Counted from the stretch's first letter, positions 1 through 9,639 are shown. The stretch is 64,000 nucleotides of DNA from Trichomonas vaginalis G3 (GCF_026262505.1 NC_067205.1:26986556-27050555); one strand, 5' to 3'. The notes: generated from the sequence alone by a model not told the origin. Program-made: numbers and translations.

Positions 1-517
1 GTCGAAAAAAAATGGTGATTGGGGGTCGCCAGCAAAAATCAATTTTTTGACGAACGGGGGTCGCCAGCGAGAACCTTAAAAATAAACCTCTGAAATTTTA
101 AAAAAGAAAAAAGTGTGAAAATCCCCTTGATTCGAACCAATGGACTTTACGATTATACTATGACTCTTACCATTGAACTATGACTCTTAGGGTTCGAAAA
201 TTTATTTGGTGATAATATAAACTTTAATGAAAATTAATCAGATCAATTTAAAAATATTTATTTCATAATATTGAATGAATGTATAAATCTAAATAGTATA
301 TTATCAAAAAAAAAAAATAAAAAAATAAAAATAAAAATAAAAAATTAATAATAATAGTACCATCACCACAATTAGCAAATTCAAAAGATATATGAATTGC
401 TATCGATCTCTTTCAAACAAACACATAGAAATTTTGATTAAGTATTTCAAATTTTTATATGAGATAAATATTGAACAGATAAAATATAAAACAATTTTTA
501 ATAATAAATATAGATAT
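1..517. other. AT-rich intergenic flank with a tRNA-like segment
   Basis: No gene is visible. A 13-bp direct repeat GGGGGTCGCCAGC occurs at 21-33 and 56-68. Read on the minus strand, 120-190 contains a perfect tRNA A box (TAGTTCAATGG, 170-180) and a B box (GGTTCGAATCA, 128-138) at tRNA-like spacing, but the stems pair poorly (see findings). Positions 306-345 are low-complexity A/T. The remainder is the 3' flank of the hAT transposase gene. Confidence 0.6.
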
Positions 518-2509
518 TTATTTTGTAGCCATTAAAATTTCTCGGCTATCTAATAAAATTTTGTGAGAACGTAATCTTTTCAAATTTAGTATCAATCTTT
601 GGTCTTTTATTGTTCTCTCACATGTTGCTTCTGAAGGTGAAGCGGAGATAACACGAAGGGCGATATCTGCAAAGATTGATACATTGCCATCTCTATGAGA
701 GATTTCTTCCCAACCGTATTCTTGACGTTCTTGAATCATATCATCAGAGAAGATATCATTATCACTATTAATATACGTGTTAAATAGTGTAATAATATCT
801 GTTATTGTTTGACCCGGAATACGAAATTGTTCCAAAATACTTTTGAGATACTGCCTAGCTGCAACAAAATGGTTAACCGGCTGATTTGAACTAGATGTTA
901 CATCTGCGAGATCAAGCATAGGAGGGTCAATTGTAGCAGTTACCTGACGAATTGATCCCTCCTCAACCATATCAAGAGAAACTTCAGTCGAACCTTCTTC
1001 AAAGATAGAGTCCATATAGATAGATTGAATGTCTTCTACTGGATTAACGAAAGTTACGTTTGTAATATCAAATGAATTAATTGCCGGAGATTCGTTGATC
1101 TGCGCTCCGTGGACGAATTTTTGGTTGAAATAATACCTACCTTTCGGTGTAAAAGCGAAGGCTAAGCACCAAAGACCTCCAAAGTCCGATCCAAGGGTAT
1201 AGTTCAACAACGATCTTGAAAGGATTCCAGCAAAAGGATTGTTGTTGCTGCTGGAAAGGTATTGGAGTGCTTCAATACCCTTGCAAAGCCATACGTAGCA
1301 ATCAGATATCTTGGTTTTATCTGATTCGAACGTGGAAATAAGCTTCTTGAGAATTGCCAAGCAGTCTCTTAAGAACTTGATGTTTTCAATATCAATACGC
1401 GTATATCTTGAAATTTTGTCTTGATACTTGATAATAAACATACAAATATTATAATCATAGATCCACCTGGTGGATACATGCTTTGGACAGAGAGCTCCGA
1501 TGTCTTCAACATGGATTCTACAAAGAGCTGATATTTCGTGGATATGTTTCACAATTGCTCCTAATGCTACGTCTTTTGTTGTCATATATTGATAACAATT
1601 ATGAATCCTGTGGCATAAACACGGGATAAACAAGATTTTGAATAACCTTGGGTCATTTGAGTTGTAGAACGATTGATTCCATCCTTTCTGAAAACATTTC
1701 AATTGCGCTTTATTGCCATCGCAAACTACACTGCTGATCTTAACATCTCTAATGAAGATTCTGTTAAATCCTTGAGTAAGCGAGTGGATATAATCTTCAG
1801 ATGTTCCACCATTCATTTGGATTGACTCAACAGGATAGGGCCGCTTGCTTTGCAGAGGATTTGTGAGGGAGAAGTCCAGATTGTGAAACTGCTGAGTCTT
1901 CCCCTCATCAATGGCAACACAGGTACAGGCAAGCTTAGCAAACTCATCAACTTTTGCAACATGGATTGAATTTGCAATTTGTATCATTGTTTGCCTTAGT
2001 TTGTCAGTTGAAATAGGCTGGTATATTTGAGAAGCTAGTTTATCAACATTGATGTTAACATTGTGTAACTGTGGGAACTTCAATATCATCGAGTCTGCAG
2101 TATACATTATAATGGTTTTAACTAGCTTTGTAAACTCTGGGCTTGAGAAGGTATTCAGAGCCAAGTTAAATCTTCCAGTAAATGTAGCAAGCTGTTCATA
2201 GATATCCCCTAACGATATAGGTGTAAGCCCTGTTGCTGGGACGTTTTGATAGTATTGATCGATTGTTTGTTGTGATGCTACTTCTCCTGGTGTGCATATG
2301 TGCCGTTTGTTTTGGATCCATTTTTTGAAATGATCCTCACGCATTTCTTCCATTGCACAGTGGCATATAGTTCCGTCAGGACGCTTTACTAGTTCATTGC
2401 ATTTAACATAATATTTTCCGTACTTGTCGCCTGGTTTTTTATATCTAAGATACTGATGCTTAGTACCGACCTCAATGTCTTTATAGTACGTCGGTACTGC
2501 ATCAATCAT
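518..2509 (-). CDS. hAT-family DNA transposase, full length (663 aa)
   Basis: This is a cut-and-paste transposase of the hAT superfamily, acting on element ends in the nucleus. The N-terminus carries a BED-like Cys/His cluster (about residues 37-71: C-x12-C-x-C, then H and H). The RNase-H-like core has a first acidic residue in CVAIDEGK (D201), a second in VVCDGNK (D264), and the hAT CxxH-type motif PCLCHRIH (about 296-303) followed by VSTRW. The C-terminus ends in the hAT dimerisation signature ASPSEATCERTIKDQ (about 623-637), in which the Glu of CER is the probable third catalytic acid. Length is normal for the family and the reading frame is open throughout. The ATG at 2509 is supported because the inverted copy at 3719 starts at the same codon. 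Its 5' flank is duplicated in inverted orientation at 3443-3718. Terminal repeats of the element were not identified with certainty. hAT assignment is strong; activity is only inferred from the open frame. Confidence 0.9.
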   Translation of the reverse strand: MIDAVPTYYKDIEVGTKHQYLRYKKPGDKYGKYYVKCNELVKRPDGTICHCAMEEMREDHFKKWIQNKRHICTPGEVASQQTIDQYYQNVPATGLTPISLGDIYEQLATFTGRFNLALNTFSSPEFTKLVKTIIMYTADSMILKFPQLHNVNINVDKLASQIYQPISTDKLRQTMIQIANSIHVAKVDEFAKLACTCVAIDEGKTQQFHNLDFSLTNPLQSKRPYPVESIQMNGGTSEDYIHSLTQGFNRIFIRDVKISSVVCDGNKAQLKCFQKGWNQSFYNSNDPRLFKILFIPCLCHRIHNCYQYMTTKDVALGAIVKHIHEISALCRIHVEDIGALCPKHVSTRWIYDYNICMFIIKYQDKISRYTRIDIENIKFLRDCLAILKKLISTFESDKTKISDCYVWLCKGIEALQYLSSSNNNPFAGILSRSLLNYTLGSDFGGLWCLAFAFTPKGRYYFNQKFVHGAQINESPAINSFDITNVTFVNPVEDIQSIYMDSIFEEGSTEVSLDMVEEGSIRQVTATIDPPMLDLADVTSSSNQPVNHFVAARQYLKSILEQFRIPGQTITDIITLFNTYINSDNDIFSDDMIQERQEYGWEEISHRDGNVSIFADIALRVISASPSEATCERTIKDQRLILNLKRLRSHKILLDSREILMATK

Positions 2510-3718
2510 TGTTGAAATAATGAAGTGATTACTTAAGCATTTTTATTCTCAATTTGTTTTGAATAAATTCAATTTTTTAATGCATAATTTTTAAAAATTC
2601 TCTAATATACCTTAGATATAGATACATTTATTATCAATTCAAAAATTTCAATATAGTTTTGGGATGGGTAGCCCATCCCATATATTCAAATTTTCAATGA
2701 TTTTGGGTTGGGATTCCCAGACCAAAATAATTTCTAATTATAATTCGTAAAAATATATGTATATCTCATTATTACATCATTTAATATATTTTTAGTTAAA
2801 TAGTCACTATTTTCACAATTTTTATTATTAATTACTGAACTAAACAGGTTTCAAATAGAAAGAGTATAAACGATAAGTGTTTTTCTACATGTGTTTCGAT
2901 AAGAATTATAATAATTGATGGTTTTTACAGCCAAATTTATTTTATTATTTAAATTTCAATGAAAAAAGATAAGAATTTTTTAATAAAAATTTTTATTAAG
3001 AATTTTTTTGTAAAATTGACACTGGGATGACGATAGGGCTGGGATCTTATCCACCCCGTTCATTTGGGAAAATTGCAGATCTATAGCTTGTTCATCCCGA
3101 ATGAGCCAAATTTCAATCATCAAAAAAGAAAAGTTCCTTATTAATAAAAAACTTAAGCGGCATCGAGGATGCAGATGCTGTTAAATATCAAATTTAGCTT
3201 TTTTAAAATTAAATTTTTTGAGAAGGAGAAAAGTGACGCAAAAATCTTTTTACCTTCTCAAAAAGAATTTTTGTTTTCTGATATCTAATATTATAGTTTT
3301 ATTTATTCAATAAAAATGATTTTTAGACCTGGGACAAAATGTATCACTACCATGTGATATGAAATTGTGAGAATCTCATTGAATATTTTGTTAACTTTCT
3401 CTCAATTTCAAAAGTGAGGTATACATTTTGTCCCGCAGTTTATATTAAATGATGTAATAATGAGATATACATATATTTTTACAAACCATAATGAGAAATT
3501 ATTCTAGTCTGGGAATCCCAACCCAAAATCATTGAAAATTTGAATATATGGGATGGGCTACCCATCCAAAACTATATTGAAATTTTTGAATTGATAATAA
3601 ATGTATCTAAATCTAAGGTGTCTTTGAGAATTTTTAAAAATTATGCATTAAAAAATTGAATTTATTCAAAACAAATTGAGAATAAAAATGCTTAAGTAAT
3701 CACTTCATTATTTCAATA
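2510..3718. repeat. Head-to-head inverted 5' flanks of two hAT copies
   Basis: The roughly 280-bp 5' flank of the intact transposase (about 2510-2791) reappears as its reverse complement at about 3443-3718, immediately upstream of the second, plus-strand copy. Both arms contain the palindromic words around GGGATGGGTAGCCCATCCC and the pair GGGTTGGGATTCCCAGACC. The central 2800-3440 is unique and includes a short inverted-repeat element (3331-3434). No gene is seen here. Confidence 0.85.
3331..3434. repeat. 104-bp inverted-repeat (MITE-like) element
   Basis: The ends GGGACAAAATGTAT (3331-3344) and ATACATTTTGTCCC (3421-3434) are perfect 14-bp inverted repeats around a 76-bp core. There is no coding capacity. 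No clear target duplication is visible, so it may be a simple hairpin rather than a mobile element. Confidence 0.6.
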
Positions 3719-4155
3719 ATGATTGATGCAGTACCGACGTACTATAAAGACATTGAGGTCGGTACTAAGCATCAGTATCTTAGATATAAAAAACCAGGCG
3801 ACAAGTACGGAAAATATTATGTTAAATGCAATGAACTAGTAAATCTTCCTAACGGAACTATATGCCACTGTGCAATGGAAGAAATGCGTGAGGATCATTT
3901 CAAAAAATGGATCCAAAACAAACGGCACATATGCACACCAGGAGAAGTAGCATCACAACAAACAATCGATCAATACTATCAAAACGTCCCAGCAACAGGG
4001 CTTACGTCTATATCGTTAGGGGATATCTATGATCAGCTTGCTACATTTACTGGAAGATTTAACTTGGCTCTTAATATTTTCTTAAGCCCAGAGTTTACAA
4101 AGCTGGTTAAAACCATTATAATGTATACAGCAGACTCGATGATACTGAAGTTCCC
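3719..4155 (+). pseudogene. Decayed hAT transposase copy, 5' part
   Basis: This is near-identical to residues 1-146 of the intact transposase at 518-2509, with substitutions such as VNLPNGT for VKRPDGT. It starts at the same ATG and covers the BED-like Cys/His region. The copy is cut by the 4156-5370 insertion after codon 146 (just after ILKFP), and homology resumes at 5371. It lacks the catalytic core after 5622, so it is a dead partial copy in inverted orientation to the intact gene. Confidence 0.9.
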
Positions 4156-5370
4156 GGATCGAACCCATCTTAATTACTGAAACCGCAATATTATCTCAAA
4201 ATTTATATTATCCGGCCGGAAAGGAACTCAGTCCCGAGAGAACGTCCCTACGAAGCTCTGGCCTTTCCTGAGGCTAGAGCCTGCACATTTAATCCCCAGG
4301 GCCGAGTTTCGTCGATGATGGATGTTCTCGTCGAAACTCGGCCCTGAAAGACATACAGATACAGGCTCTGGCCCAAGCAAAGGTCAGGGCTTCGCTTACA
4401 GTCCTCAGGGCCGGTTTCCCCAAATGCCGCCCTGATCCCGGGTGGCCGGAGAGGAATCCGGCCCTGGGAAGCTTACAAAACGAAGCTCTGACCTTATCAA
4501 TGGCTAGAGCCAACAATTACAATCCTCAGGGCCAAGTTTTGACCTTATCTCCATCATGATGGAGATTTTCATCAAAACTCGGCCCTGAAAGACCTCAAAC
4601 TATAGGCTCTGGCCATAGCAAATGTCAGGGCTTCGTTTACAATCTCTACTGCTGAGTCTCGGGAGATGGTCTACATTCCAGACTTTTTTCCACGAGACTC
4701 AGCTTCCATAGTACAAATACAGCCCAGAAAGACTAGAAGGGGGCCCTGACCTTGAGAAAGGACCCCCTTTCCGGCCTTTCTGAGATAATTCTTATTCTTA
4801 TTCTTATTCTATTAAAATATTGTTTATTTACATGTTCACATCCAGAATATATATATTCAGCCATATTAAAATGCATCACACATATTATGCCTATCTAAAC
4901 ACATGTAGTTCATATTCATAATTTCGACACTCTCAGAACTTAATATATTCATATATACACAGCTATAAACTCTCATACTCATATGGCATATGACACCTTT
5001 ATACCTTAATACCCTCAAAAACCTATATTGATCTGTAATTGATAATGCTCAGTGTGTCTAGTATGTGTTATTTAAGAGTTCTCATCTGATATGCGTTTTA
5101 AACACTATATAGTATATGCCCTATCTATAATTAAGTCTATATAAATATTTTTTTGGGCCTCATTAAGTTATATAAGATATACATAAAATTAGATTCTGCC
5201 GAATTTGATATATATATGTTATGCTTATTAGCCATGAGCATCTGCCCCAAAAGATCAGGTATGATTTATTAAAAAATTAATGAGTTATAGCAAAAACCCA
5301 TTTTTGCAAAACCGCCACCACTGCAAAAATGGGGTTTTCACTTTTTTCAAAACAAATTTTGGTACGACCC
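4156..5370. mobile_element. Non-autonomous MULE-like insertion carrying a hairpin array, 9-bp TSD
   Basis: This 1,215-bp insertion splits the decayed hAT copy. It is bracketed by a perfect 9-bp direct duplication GAAGTTCCC (4147-4155 and 5371-5379); the uninterrupted sequence in the intact copy contains that word once. A 9-bp duplication is characteristic of Mutator-like elements. The ends are short and imperfect inverted repeats: GGATCGAACC at the left, and the reverse complement of GGTACGACCC at the right. The left half (about 4196-4790) is a chain of GC-rich hairpins; the right half (4790-5340) is AT-rich without genes. No transposase is encoded, so mobilisation in trans is inferred. Confidence 0.8.
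4196..4790. repeat. Chain of GC-rich hairpins
   Basis: Consecutive imperfect inverted repeats of about 50-90 bp follow one another with almost no spacer. Examples are CAGGGCCGAGTTTCG...CGAAACTCGGCCCTG (about 4298-4347) and CAGGGCCGGTTTCC...GGAATCCGGCCCTGG (about 4407-4466), alternating with smaller hairpins around GCTCTGGCC. The same units recur at 35930-36440. GC content is far above the neighbourhood. A 75-aa open frame here is a by-product of the repeats. Confidence 0.85.
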
Positions 5371-5622
5371 GAAGTTCCCACAGTTACACAATGTTAACAT
5401 CAAAGTTGATAAACTAGCTTCTCAAATATACCAGCATATTTCAACTGACAAACTAAGACAAACAATGATACAAATTGCAAATTCAATCCATGTTCCAAAA
5501 GTTGATGAGTTTGCTAAGCTTGCCTGTACCTGTGTCGCCTTTGATGAGCGGAAGACTCAACAGTTTCCTAATCTGAACTTCTCCCTCACAAATCCTCTTC
5601 AAGGAAAGCGACCATATACACA
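5371..5622 (+). pseudogene. Decayed hAT transposase copy, middle part
   Basis: This continues the homology of the 3719-4155 copy after the insertion, covering the segment up to the first catalytic region, which reads CVAFDERK where the intact copy has CVAIDEGK. Homology to the intact transposase stops near 5618-5622, after which the sequence is unrelated. The rest of the gene is absent. Confidence 0.85.
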
Positions 5623-6413
5623 CACAATTGAGCCCTTTCCGGTGTGTTCGCACTCACCGTCTGGCCAAAATGAATGAAAAATTATTGAAAAAGGGGGCTG
5701 GTGCGTTGTGAATGTTATCAATTTTTGGTGTTTCCGTGAAAAATTAACTTTAATTTTATTAAAAATTATTTTTCTTTTGTTGTTATTTCATGTTAATGGG
5801 CGTGTCCTCGGTGTCCTATGTTGATTTTTTGGTGGATATAAAAACATTAATGGGAGCCTGATTGGGTATTAAATGCAATAATTTGTTTGATGTCCTCGGT
5901 GTCCTAGGTCATTTTAATTATTATAAAAATGGGACAGCAGGACATTTTGACAACATCGAAAAAATGGGCGACGAATTAAAAAAAATAAATTATTGAAAAA
6001 TAATTGAATTAATTTTTTTGGGTATTATTGATTTAATTGTTGTTCTTGAATGTTTTGTTGTTCGTTCATGATTTCAATAACTTCAACCCGCGTGGATAGA
6101 TATATATCAGAGGCATATTAATCCTGCTTAGTAACAAGTTCTTACATGCATTTTTTTAGATTATTTAAAAAATCTTTTCATAAATGGAGACAAATAAATG
6201 TCTGACTTCTATTCAACTCATGCGTCCCAACCAATTATTACTATCCATTCTTTTCCAATCTTTTAATTTTAATCTAATTCACTTTCATTTTGTATTATAT
6301 CATTCTTTTCAATATAACTTCTCATCTTTCTTCTTTCACACATTCATGTATGTCTTCTCTTACCTTTCAATATTCATTCAATTCATAAATTCTCTCAAAA
6401 ACCTCATTTTATA
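5623..6413. other. Intergenic, no gene; two copies of a 16-bp word
   Basis: This is AT-rich sequence between the hAT debris and Maverick 1. The word GTGTCCTCGGTGTCCTA occurs twice, near 5803 and 5891. The last 230 bp are pyrimidine-rich; a 76-aa Phe-rich open frame there (6184-6414) has the composition of non-coding DNA. No gene is supported. Confidence 0.6.
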
Positions 6414-6618
6414 ATTAATATACCTATCATGTGTACGGAGGCACTGCGAGCCTCCTTACCCATTATATGTGAATTTGACACTTTACAAAACCGTTAACGT
6501 ATATTTTACAACACAAACACAAACGCCAACTTAACCTTAAATATTTATAAAGCCGCCAACCACTTCACCTCACTAACGTTTTCACAAACGACTTCACTAC
6601 TGTAAAAAATAAACGTTC

Positions 6619-6945
6619 TCACTTACAAAAGTATTGCAACTCTTCCCATTGCTGTGCTTCACACAATAGTTCATATTCTTCAGTATCGCTGCTGTCGCTC
6701 CAATCGTCAGAGTCAAAGTCACTGTCAAAATAAATGTTAGTAAGTTTTGACAAAGCTAATGAAACACGTTTACCGTTTGTATCGTATGCTTGTATAAACT
6801 TTCCATTCTTCATTCCTTCATAAACGCTCAAACTAACTTTACCCTTTCTCCCTCGTATCTGATAGAATGTATTTTCACGAGGAACGAAGAACAAGTTCTT
6901 GAACTCATGACCGTTGTAGTTTGTTATCTCAATAGTTTTCGTCAT
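6619..6945 (-). CDS. Terminal-repeat-encoded acidic protein (108 aa), unknown function
   Basis: This small protein has a basic/aromatic N-terminal half (VPRENTFYQIRGRKGKVSL) and a strongly acidic segment (residues about 74-92, DSDFDSDDWSDSSDTEE). I do not recognise the family. It lies entirely inside the terminal inverted repeat, so each element has two copies pointing outward to the tips; the second is at 26973-27299 and the sister element has one at 48276-48602. The three proteins are nearly identical. The only clear difference is a short segment, EGMKNGKFIQAYD here and DNKHNGRYIKAID in the right-hand copy. Conservation in all copies suggests it is genuinely coding and functions at the ends or early in the cycle (inference). 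The start is fixed by an AT-rich leader just upstream. Confidence 0.75.
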   Translation of the reverse strand: MTKTIEITNYNGHEFKNLFFVPRENTFYQIRGRKGKVSLSVYEGMKNGKFIQAYDTNGKRVSLALSKLTNIYFDSDFDSDDWSDSSDTEEYELLCEAQQWEELQYFCK

Positions 6946-7034
6946 TTATATAAAAATAAAATAAAAAATAAAATAAAAATAAATGATATCACCACCCTCA
7001 CACGTATGAAAACATAGCACAAAAATAATGTTTA

Positions 7035-7155
7035 GGGTAGAAGGTTAGATCTAACCCGATATCTAACCCGATAATTAACCTTGTGAATTTACACCAAAAA
7101 TAAATTTAGGGTAGATGGTTAGATCTAACCCGATTTCTAACCTCATTTCTACCCT
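7035..7155. promoter_or_regulatory. Intergenic palindrome module, element-1 type (two copies)
   Basis: There are two copies of a module with the 14-bp perfect palindrome GGTTAGATCTAACC (7043-7056 and 7117-7130). It is followed by a further half-site TCTAACC and, in the second copy, closed by an outer stem GGGTAGA/TCTACCC (7109-7155). It lies between the terminal-repeat gene and the next gene. A role as a protein-binding site or RNA stem-loop terminator is inferred. Confidence 0.8.
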
Positions 7156-7162
7156 CTTGAAT

Positions 7163-7690
7163 TCATTGCTTTATAACTATCTTCCTTGGTTTCTTTTTAG
7201 TTGCTTTCTTCACGTCTGTCTCCAACTTGACTGTCTTTCTTCTTCGGCCGTAATGATACCAGTTACTTCCACCAGTCAATGGGTCAAATGGTCTTTCGTA
7301 AGGGTTTCCATACATTCCATAGGGACCATACGGAAGAACTACTAGTGGAGAAGAAACATTTTCTTTAGTTCCATCGACTCTATTTAAATGCAATGTTTCA
7401 CCTTTCATCTGGTCATTAAAGTCTTTTGCGTGTTTTGCAAACTCATCGTCCTTTCCTAAAGCATTTTCTGACTCAGTCGCAACCAAATTGGATGCTTTAT
7501 TTATGAGCCCTATTTTATTTAATCTTAACTTCTTTGCAACCCAGCCTCCAATCTTTCCTTTATTTGCATCTAATGTCTTCGAAACCCTTCCTCCATTCAT
7601 TTTATTTACTGCGTCATAAGCTCCAAGTGCTTTTGCTCCAAATGCTAATGCTTTTGTTCCCATTGCGCCTAAAGCTGCCCAAGCTACCAT
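7163..7690 (-). CDS. Small Gly/Ala-rich, basic-tailed structural-type protein (175 aa)
   Basis: The N-terminal third is small-residue-rich and hydrophobic (WAALGAMGTKALAFGAKALGAY). The middle is hydrophilic, followed by a Pro/Gly/Tyr-rich stretch (LPYGPYGMYGNPYERPF). The C-terminus is very basic (KKATKKKPRKIVIKQ). The composition resembles small virion or core proteins of adenovirus-like and Polinton elements, but I do not recognise a named family. It is nearly identical to 48747-49274 in the sister element. It sits first in a tight minus-strand gene row; the next gene ends at its ATG (boundary 7690/7691). Confidence 0.75.
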   Translation of the reverse strand: MVAWAALGAMGTKALAFGAKALGAYDAVNKMNGGRVSKTLDANKGKIGGWVAKKLRLNKIGLINKASNLVATESENALGKDDEFAKHAKDFNDQMKGETLHLNRVDGTKENVSSPLVVLPYGPYGMYGNPYERPFDPLTGGSNWYHYGRRRKTVKLETDVKKATKKKPRKIVIKQ

Positions 7691-7915
7691 TTACACCATA
7701 TTAAAATCATCTCTCTTCAATATTATCTCATAAAAGTTCTCGTTACTGGAGAAAGTCAATGAAACATAAGCGTTCTCACGGGCTTCGCCCTCACCGCTTT
7801 GCGGTCTATCTAACTTATTTCTTATATCATCTATACGCTTCAAAATGTCTGAACAATTGCTAACATCTTCTACAACAGTTATTTCATCATGAATGACCTT
7901 TAAGAACAAGCTCAT
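7691..7915 (-). CDS. Small conserved Maverick protein (74 aa), unknown
   Basis: This is conserved with one difference in the sister element (49275-49499). It abuts both neighbours without spacer, so it belongs to one compact transcription block. The segment RPQSGEGEAREN is encoded by two tiny GC hairpins (GGGCTTCGCCC 7780-7790 and ACCGCTTTGCGGT 7793-7805), which look like insertions accepted inside the frame. Function unknown. Confidence 0.65.
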   Translation of the reverse strand: MSLFLKVIHDEITVVEDVSNCSDILKRIDDIRNKLDRPQSGEGEARENAYVSLTFSSNENFYEIILKRDDFNMV

Positions 7916-8592
7916 TTAATATGCTATTAAAATCATCTCAATAATGAGTCCATCCTTTCCATCTTTAGGTAGCACAACATCTTTCATTGAAGAAGGTTCG
8001 ACAAGTCTTATGTTAAACGTACTGACAAAGTTTGTTATACTATAATGCTTTGGCGGCGAATACATATAGTTTGAATTTATACAGTCAGGAATGCAAAAGA
8101 CTTCTGAGGAGATGGAAAGAATTATTGACAAACACCACTTACGTCAATACTCAGGAGTTTACGATATGAAACGACTGACAAACTACATTCTATTAAAACT
8201 TTCAAAATACCCCTTCAAAATATCCTTCAAACACTCTGCTCGTTTGCGACGACTTCGCCGGAAAAGGTTTAGTTTCAAAGCCTGACTCACCATTAGCTAA
8301 CATCATAACTAAAGTCAGACATTACCATTTAACTGTAGCAATACTTATGCAAACATGGAGGTTTTTAGCTTTAAACATAAAACGTCTCATAACTGACTTC
8401 GTTATCTTTCAAGGTTTCTCACGCTATGATATTGAACTCATTTGGAAACAGTCAGGTATAACATTACCTTTTGAAGAAATTTGGGAAGCATATAAGTCTC
8501 TCATCTCTCCTCGTTCATACCTTGAGATTCATATCATGACTAATACCATTAAAGTCAAAAATATTCCATGGGAACGACCAACATTGTTTTAA
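7916..8592. pseudogene. Remnants of a small structural gene and the packaging ATPase
   Basis: The minus-strand sequence at the left is related to the small gene at 49500-49820 of the sister element. The plus-strand sequence from about 8091 matches the A32-like (FtsK/HerA-type) packaging ATPase at 50397-51284, including the region after the Walker B motif (LITDFVIFQGFSRYDIELIW). The family role is to pump DNA into the capsid. This block is broken in element 1. Confidence 0.8.
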
Positions 8593-8990
8593 AGTTTAAC
8601 CTTCAATTGACTGATGGTAAACAAATTCCATGCATCTCTGTCGCCATTTCTGTTAATATTTTTGCTGTCATTCATATCATCCACTTCCCCATCCGTTAGC
8701 TTTTGAGGATATGCGTTAGAATAGCTGTTCTTAAATGAAGGCTTTTCACCTTTGAGAGCATAAACTCTATAACTTTCTGCATACTTTATGTTTGAACCTC
8801 CTGAGCCATCATTGACATAAATTTTTATAGGCTTCCACCCTTTGTTCATGTTCCTGCTTCTTCCCTTAGCTCTTTTGTTCAGTAGTTTTACATCTTTATA
8901 CACAGCACCTGTCTCAGTGAATTCAACAATATTTTCATTCGTTAGCTTTACATTCAAACCCTTGTCGAGTATATTGTTCATTTCATACAT
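8589..8990 (-). CDS. Conserved Maverick protein (about 133 aa), unknown
   Basis: The open frame extends to 9107, but the likely start is the ATG at 8990 (MYEMNNILDKGLNVKL). The longer version would overlap the divergent gene that begins at 9016. The protein is hydrophilic, with RAKGRSRNMNKGWKPIKIYVNDG in the middle and a short C-terminal FTISQLKVKL. No family is recognised. The sister copy (51281-51682) is almost identical. Its 3' end overlaps the ATPase gene end by 4 bp, so the two converge tail to tail. Confidence 0.65.
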   Translation of the reverse strand: MYEMNNILDKGLNVKLTNENIVEFTETGAVYKDVKLLNKRAKGRSRNMNKGWKPIKIYVNDGSGGSNIKYAESYRVYALKGEKPSFKNSYSNAYPQKLTDGEVDDMNDSKNINRNGDRDAWNLFTISQLKVKL

Positions 8991-9015
8991 ATAAAAGGTT
9001 TTTATTCTATATGAA

Positions 9016-9630
9016 ATGAGAAGCAAATCCATCTTAGCTGGTGCCGTTAATGTTCCAATTGAACCGACATCAAATGTTGACTCACGAACGACAAACAATA
9101 TTGTCATAAAGAACTATAGTTCGGAGTGTTTGAAAGAAAAAGAACCAGAACTGAAATCCGTGAATTTAAACTCAGCTTCAAACGCTAACGCTACATCAGA
9201 TGTTAAGTTAGAGTATCCACCATTAGACCAAATTCTTTCAAGAGAAGCCAAAGACAATCCTTACACAAATGTTCAAACAAATCCTTCAGATAACGTAGAC
9301 CATTACCTTCTTCAGTTATATCAAACTATCTTACTCAAAGACGATAAGAAGCTTTTGATAAATCTTATAAGTAAGAACCAAATAATTCTAACAAAGGAGG
9401 ACCTTGAAAATGTTATATCACGAATAACAGGGAAACAATGTGTCATTGACTATCTCGACCCTGAAATCGAATGCTGTGGTCAAACGCCAATATTCATGAA
9501 AATAGGTAACATCCGCATCATTGAAACACCAGGAACTACAGGAGTTGAGTTTAAGTATAGATATTCGAACGAGTATACAAAACTATCTACTGACTATAAG
9601 CTTTGTTTGAAATATGTTTTAGTAAATTAA
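9016..9630 (+). CDS. Conserved Maverick protein (204 aa), unknown
   Basis: The N-terminal half is low in structure and Ser/Asn-rich. The C-terminal half is ordered, with KEDLENVISRITGKQCVIDY, paired cysteines (EIECCGQTP), and a basic/aromatic end. It is nearly identical to 51708-52322. It is transcribed divergently from the 8990 gene across about 25 bp, so the two probably share a promoter. A minor virion component is possible from its position between ATPase and candidate minor capsid, but nothing in the sequence proves it. Confidence 0.7.
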   Translation: MRSKSILAGAVNVPIEPTSNVDSRTTNNIVIKNYSSECLKEKEPELKSVNLNSASNANATSDVKLEYPPLDQILSREAKDNPYTNVQTNPSDNVDHYLLQLYQTILLKDDKKLLINLISKNQIILTKEDLENVISRITGKQCVIDYLDPEIECCGQTPIFMKIGNIRIIETPGTTGVEFKYRYSNEYTKLSTDYKLCLKYVLVN

Positions 9631-9639
9631 AGCAGTCAG

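Larger units (their letters stand above)
6420..7190. repeat. Left terminal inverted repeat of Maverick 1
   Basis: It pairs with 26800-28388 (less the foldback insertion there). It includes the 108-aa terminal-repeat gene and the intergenic palindrome module, which is present twice here and once in the right arm. The outermost 30 bp contain their own small hairpin around GGAGGCACTGCGAGCCTCC. Confidence 0.85.

Noticed and set aside
120-190. Functional tRNA gene on the minus strand
   Set aside because: A and B boxes are good, but the T stem and anticodon stem do not pair, so no tRNA is called; listed only as a finding.
6184-6414. 76-aa Phe-rich open frame
   Set aside because: Composition is that of pyrimidine-rich non-coding DNA (runs of Phe, Ser, His, Ile); no motif and no copy elsewhere in the window.
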